Below are positions 59,206 through 64,000 of a stretch of 64,000 bases of DNA, piece after piece (the stretch's first letter is position 1; each line of letters begins with the position of its first letter). The DNA lies in NCBI GenBank assembly GCA_034401135.1, contig JAWZSP010000007.1:1488001-1552000 (forward strand), written 5' to 3'. The DNA is from Volutella citrinella. Taxonomy: Eukaryota; Ascomycota; Sordariomycetes; Hypocreales; Nectriaceae. Below the pieces are notes generated by a model. The model had not been told where the DNA came from. It searched no databases and saw nothing but the letters and a program-made list of their open reading frames with translations. Made by a program: the position numbers and the translations under genes.

Positions 59206-61089
59206 ATGTCCAACCAGGCAGTGGGCAACGTCTACCAGGCCATCATCGAGGAGGTCATCAACAGCTCGCGGGTTGATTTCGAAGAGAGTGGCGTCGAGGA
59301 AGCAGTCTTGGAAGAATTGCGACAGGTAAGAGCAGCTCCGATTTTCATTCGGTCTCTCCACCAACTTCCCCTCCCTCACAAGCTGGGGTGATCATGCTCG
59401 AGAAGATGCTCAGTAGCAAGGGCCTCTCGCGCATCTCGCAGAGCGCAGGCGTCACGACATGCCCCATGCGAAAGTGCGCAGAGAGGACGTGGATGTACAA
59501 GTTGGCATCTCGTTGTCGCATCTCGTTGTACTCTACTTGGCCATCACATCGGTCCTGGGGCCGAGTGCTGGTGGCGAAGCTGGTCAGGAGCCTGCAGAGG
59601 GAGACGGCGGGTTGCGGGAGGGGCGACGCACCGCTATTTGGGTCTTTTAAGCCCAGCCCCCCTGCTGTGACTGATGCTCTGACTCACGCCCCAGGCGACC
59701 ACTTTTGATTGGCGCTGCTTTTGCTACCCTTCACGTGTTTGCCACATCCTATCATCACCGCTTCAGGTGTTCCTGCCTCCTTCCTATTTCACGTGTGGCT
59801 GCCTGCTGCCTGCTACTGCCTGCTACTACCTGCATCTCAGCCCTACAATGGAGAAAACATAACGCATCTCGCATTCTAGAATGGCATCTTTGTCCAGATG
59901 CGCCCGACTGTGACAAAAACGCAACACTAAACACCAATTGGCTGACTTGCTGCACTAGGGATGGCAACGTAAACTCACCCAACTTGATGTCGCTCGCTTT
60001 CCCTGGGACCCTACACCACCACCGGCAGCTGCCCAAGCGCCGCCTCCCGCGGCCTCCGCGCAACCTGCACATGCACCGGCAGCATACAATTCACCTCAGC
60101 TTAATGTCCCCCAAGGCCTGTCACTACCGAATGTCAACCCCCAAGCCGGCCAACAGAATGGTATCAAGACAGATGGCTATGTCAAAACTGAGGCTGGCGT
60201 CGCCATCAAGCAAGAGCCCGGCTTGCAGAATGCTCCGACGCCGCCCTACCCGGGCTACAACGGCATGGATAACAAGGGTAGCATTGCGATGAACCGAGCC
60301 GCTCAACAGCTTCAAGCTCAGTACGGCCAACGTGCTGCAAGCTCCATCAACGCCCTCCACCAGCAGCAATTACCTCAAGGACAAGGACAAGCACCGCAAC
60401 AGGGCCAGACGCATCAGCCCCAGCAGCAAGGCCAGCAACCTCAGATGTCCCAGCAGCAGCAGCAGCTCTATCGCCAGCAGATGGCAGCTCAGCAGCAGCA
60501 ACAGCAACGGGCAGCAAACGGTCAGCCACCCATTCAAAACGGCCAGACCGATGGCGCCGGGGACGTCGATGAGTTCGAAGGCATTCTCATGGGGCGCGGC
60601 GCCGGTGGCAATATGGAGGAGCTTGGTCGTGTCGACATCGACCGGATGCTGCACGAGAAGCTTCTTGCTAATGCGAAGAGTATGGAAGGGGGCGGGTTGA
60701 TGCTGCCTCTCAAGGAGGCTACTAGCACTAGCCATGCGCCTGGCTCGTCTAGGCCGAAAGCCTCTGGGAAACAGCCTGCTGCCTATGATGGAGGTGACGA
60801 CGACGAAGATGATGAGGATGCCATCAACTCGGATCTTGACGACCCTGACGAGGATCGGGATGACGATGAAGTGGACGATGAGGGCCTTGGACACATCATG
60901 CTCTGCATGTATGACAAGGTTCAACGCGTCAAGAACAAGTGGTATGTTGCCAATCTCAACCAATATCCGGCTAATTTCTTTCGTTTACTCACAAGGGGCT
61001 ATAGGAAGTGCACTCTCAAGGATGGCGTATTGACGGTCAACGGCAAAGAGTACGTTTTCCACAAGGCCACGGGCGAGTATGAGTGGTAG
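59206..61089 (+). CDS. toa1: TFIIA large subunit (alpha/beta, Toa1)
   Basis: Three exons (59206-59325, 59959-60941, 61005-61089) encode 395 residues. The N-terminus MSNQAVGNVYQAIIEEVINSSRVDFEESGVEEAVLEELRQ is the four-helix-bundle part of TFIIA alpha. It continues across a 633-nt intron into GWQRKLTQLDVARFPWDP, the conserved follow-on. A long Gln-rich linker is followed by GDVDEFEGILMG, an acidic block, and the beta-barrel segment MLCMYDKVQRVKNKWKCTLKDGVLTVNGKEYVFHKATGEYEW at the end, as in other TFIIA proteins. TFIIA binds TBP-TATA and stabilises the preinitiation complex. The second intron, 60942-61004, is 63 nt, a multiple of three without a stop, so its removal rests on GTATGT and TATAG ends and on the family alignment. 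Confidence 0.94.
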
Positions 61090-64000
61090 GCGCACAGCTT
61101 AGACCAAAAATTACAACCGGGAAACGAGACCAACCGAGCGACCGCTCCACCAACAATAACAAAAACAAACAAAGGTCCATGGTGGGAACTGATAATTGTG
61201 CTTTGGGGGCGAAACCCGATTCTGGCTGCCTACATAGTCCCACAGCGGCTGGGGGCTGCATGAGCCACATGAACTGGCCAACAGACTGAATCAGACATGG
61301 GGGTTGTACTTCCTCTGGAGGGGTTCTCTTTGAGAAAACATTTGCCCTTCGCCACATCGTGCCAAGTGTAAAAAAAGGGCAAATCATATCAAAACCTGAA
61401 CAATCCATAACCACCCTGTAGAGATGTGAAATTAGTGGCCACGTTCGATAGCTGGAGCCAGCGGTACTACCAGCCCGTTCTGGCTCAAAAGCGCCGATTT
61501 ATCATGGCTTTTCTCACTGCGAACTCTTCCGTTTTGATGCTTCACCGCTCTGGCCTTGACACCAGTCAATGGCGCCCCGGGAAAAGGCCCATAAAGCCCG
61601 TGGCGGGGCTTCAAGTTGAGATTCTCACCGTCCTGTACCACGATCCTGCCGCTTGTTCTCCTACCCCTCTGGCAGGCGGGGCGCGGTGGGCCGGTCAATG
61701 TGAGGACAGGCCAGTGAGACGTTGTGGGCAATATGTCGTTGGTTCGGATGTGCATATACCCTTGGAAGAAAGAGGCATGAGGCCAACAACAGGCCCTTGG
61801 GGCTAGGAAGCGGCTGGGTGTTGGCTGGTTGAGACAGCGCCCCAGCCAGATCAACATGGCACCCCTGTTTTTGCTGACCACTGCGCAACCACTATCGTAG
61901 ACGATGCAAAGGGTAATAGCGTAGCCAGCTCAGCCACTGCTGGGAGGAGTGCGCCTCTTGCGGTGGCAGATTAATTACCACGTCGGACATTTCGTCGGGA
62001 AGGGGGGGGGAGGCTGCGCGATCTTTGAGTTGGCCACCACCAAACCCCCTCATCGATTAAGGTGCACCGCGAGCATAAAGGAATTCGCGGCGATACGGCG
62101 GGGGCGCTTGATGTTACCCCATTTGCTGAGCAGGAAGTCGATCGGTCCATGTGAACAAGACTGCTTTCAGGATGCAATTGATCAAATGCCGCCGGCAGGC
62201 GCAATTTCGCTCACCCCACAGCACCGGACCCGACAGTTTGGGACCGTCATTGCAGCACAAGGGCCAGGGGTTGGATCCTGTCTCAGACCGGAGCCGGGGT
62301 GCCCTTCCGCCTGTAATGGATCAGCTGGGTTAGTGGAAATACGGCCGAACGAGGAGGGAAAAGAGGAGCCGAGCGCGAGGATGGGATCCCGTGGTTGATA
62401 ACGGTGCATGGCCGAGCCTGGTATCACATATATCGTCACGTTATGCTTATTATTGGTGATATAGTCAAGGGGAGGGGGTTGAGGCCCGTCCGAGAGGCCT
62501 TCTTTTGGGTGGACACCACCAAGGCCACGAGCATGGGTCGGCGCGCGTATGAGCCCATGCAGGCTGCTGGTTAAGACGTTGTACAAGCATTGCGGGTTGC
62601 TGTCACGAAGCATGGGTACCGGTCAGCGGTCTGCGTTAATCGCCGAGCGAGACCTGGGTCTCGGGCAAGCAGGATTCCGCTTCAGGACTCCAGAGAATGC
62701 TTTTTGCTACGAGGGGGGAGCCGCCAGGCGATGATTAGTGGTGGCAGGGCGGGAGCCATGTTCCACAACCAGGTTCTCGGCCCTGCTCTGCGTTCCTCGC
62801 CATGCGGTAAATTGGGCGTCTCACTGGCGAGGAATCATCGTAGGTTACCAAGGCCATCTCTCAACCACGCCGAGATTTGCTGACAGCCACTTGCCGGGGC
62901 ACCGAATGTACATACCAACCCACCCAGGTTGGAGTCTTGGTCACCGCCCAGGGCCACGCCCCTATCCCTGATGCCTCATCGCCTGACACACCAGTATCCG
63001 AGGGAATGGTTGAGCCTGGTCGACGACAGCACCGGCTTCGACTAGCCCGGGACCAAGTATCCCAATATACCAGGGTGGGATCCGCGTTTTCAGTCACCGG
63101 TTTCGGGACTACTGCACATCTGAGGAGCCAGACTACTGGGTGTACCAGCCTAGCCTGGAAAGGCTATGAGCCTGTTTGATGCCCGTTTATGAAAGCACCT
63201 TGCTCCGACTCAATGCCGCGCCTTGTGAACACCACTCAGTGGATGATGGCAGCGACTGCATGGTGCTGATGCACTTGACTGTCACACTGGACTGGGAGGG
63301 AGGTGCAGAATGGCCAACCAATTTGTCCAGAATGATATCGACGAAGCCGAGAAAATCCGTGCTGTGCAGTCCAGAAGGGGGCGCAGGTCGTGATCTTTTG
63401 CCGGTTCCCGTGACCCAGGTTGTTGGGCCCGTTTGACGCGAGAAGTGGGCAATTCTATTAAACGAGGTGCACTGTGCATATAATCGTATGCGTGGCATTC
63501 AAAAATGGTTGATGGCAAGACAACAACAGGTGACAGTTTGAGACATTCCACATTTAGCAGCCTGACCGACATTGGATTGCCCTGGGCTCTCGACTCGCCT
63601 ACACCCTAACTGTTGTAGAGCGATCTCGTCGTCTCGGGGGCGTCTACTAAGTGGACCCGTAAACGTGATATCAATTCAGGTAGACCGGCCGGAGACGACT
63701 GGCCCCAGCTCTTCTGGATAGCGCGGATGCCAAGGGCCAGGGATCCAAACCTGAACGAAGCCCCTTGTGATTGTAACCCTGCATTGCGATTGTTAGCTCC
63801 GTTACTTTGGTATGGGTACCGGAGGGAACATGATGCCTAATTACCCGTTTTCTCTCTTGGTTTAAACACTTGGGTGAAATTAGCCCTGTATTGGCCATTG
63901 GCGGCGGGGCGAGGAACAGTGAAAACCCGCCGTTCGCTGCAACTCCGCATCGGAACAATCACCGACAGTGCGTGGGCTGATACGTAGTGCTAGAGTGCTT
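61090..64000. other. 2.9 kb downstream of toa1 without a recognisable gene
   Basis: No supported gene lies here on either strand. The first 350 bases should include the toa1 3' untranslated region. There is a run of nine G at 62002-62010. GGTACC occurs at 62614 and 63815. The right edge may belong to the promoter of a gene beyond the window. Confidence 0.5.

Noticed and set aside
1..64000. A secondary-metabolite or defence gene cluster
   Set aside because: No polyketide synthase, NRPS, terpene synthase, NLR-type or transposon genes are present. The ABCC transporter has no pathway-like neighbours.

Overview
The window looks like nuclear DNA of a filamentous ascomycete (Pezizomycotina), probably Sordariomycetes and plausibly Hypocreales. 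Genes are split by short introns (mostly 48-75 nt) with GT..AG ends. Coding DNA is GC-rich, leaders are CT-rich, and the gene set is fungal housekeeping: CK2 alpha, Atg6, Cac2, Pex13, Rcf2, Cdc20, Toa1. I find no bacterial operon, phage, CRISPR array or intact transposon. The lineage is judged from gene structure and protein similarity recalled from memory, not from a search.

Layout, left to right. 0-8 kb: the 3' end of an unrecognised fungal gene (+), a small DUF3807-like gene (+), casein kinase II alpha (+), and a large Scm3-type centromeric histone chaperone (-). 8-19 kb: atg6 (+, divergent from scm3), an AAA ATPase (+), and a full-length ABCC/MRP transporter (-). A 4.5 kb divergent intergenic region follows. 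23-38 kb is gene-dense: cac2 (+), a LigD-phosphoesterase-like gene (-), pex13 (+), dus3 (-), an intronless kelch-repeat gene (+) and rcf2 (-). Next comes a 10.6 kb stretch with no recognisable gene, between the divergent rcf2 and an Sfp1-like C2H2 factor (+, 48.2-50.7 kb). 53-61 kb: a kelch-BTB protein (-), cdc20 (+, divergent) and the TFIIA large subunit toa1 (+). The last 2.9 kb holds no gene I can support.

The genes do not form one pathway. Themes recur: chromatin assembly (cac2, scm3), transcription and growth control (toa1, sfp1-like, cka1), cell cycle (cdc20), organelles (pex13, rcf2, atg6), tRNA modification (dus3) and transport (ABCC). Neighbours are usually convergent or divergent, as expected for a eukaryotic chromosome arm.

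I derived exon boundaries by matching reading phase, GT/AG sites and family motifs; there is no transcript evidence. I see no clear undescribed multi-gene system. The best leads are the 10.6 kb gene-free region with its hairpin and GGTACC cluster, the stand-alone LigD-type phosphoesterase, the AT-hook-rich Scm3, and the intron anomalies in toa1 and dus3.
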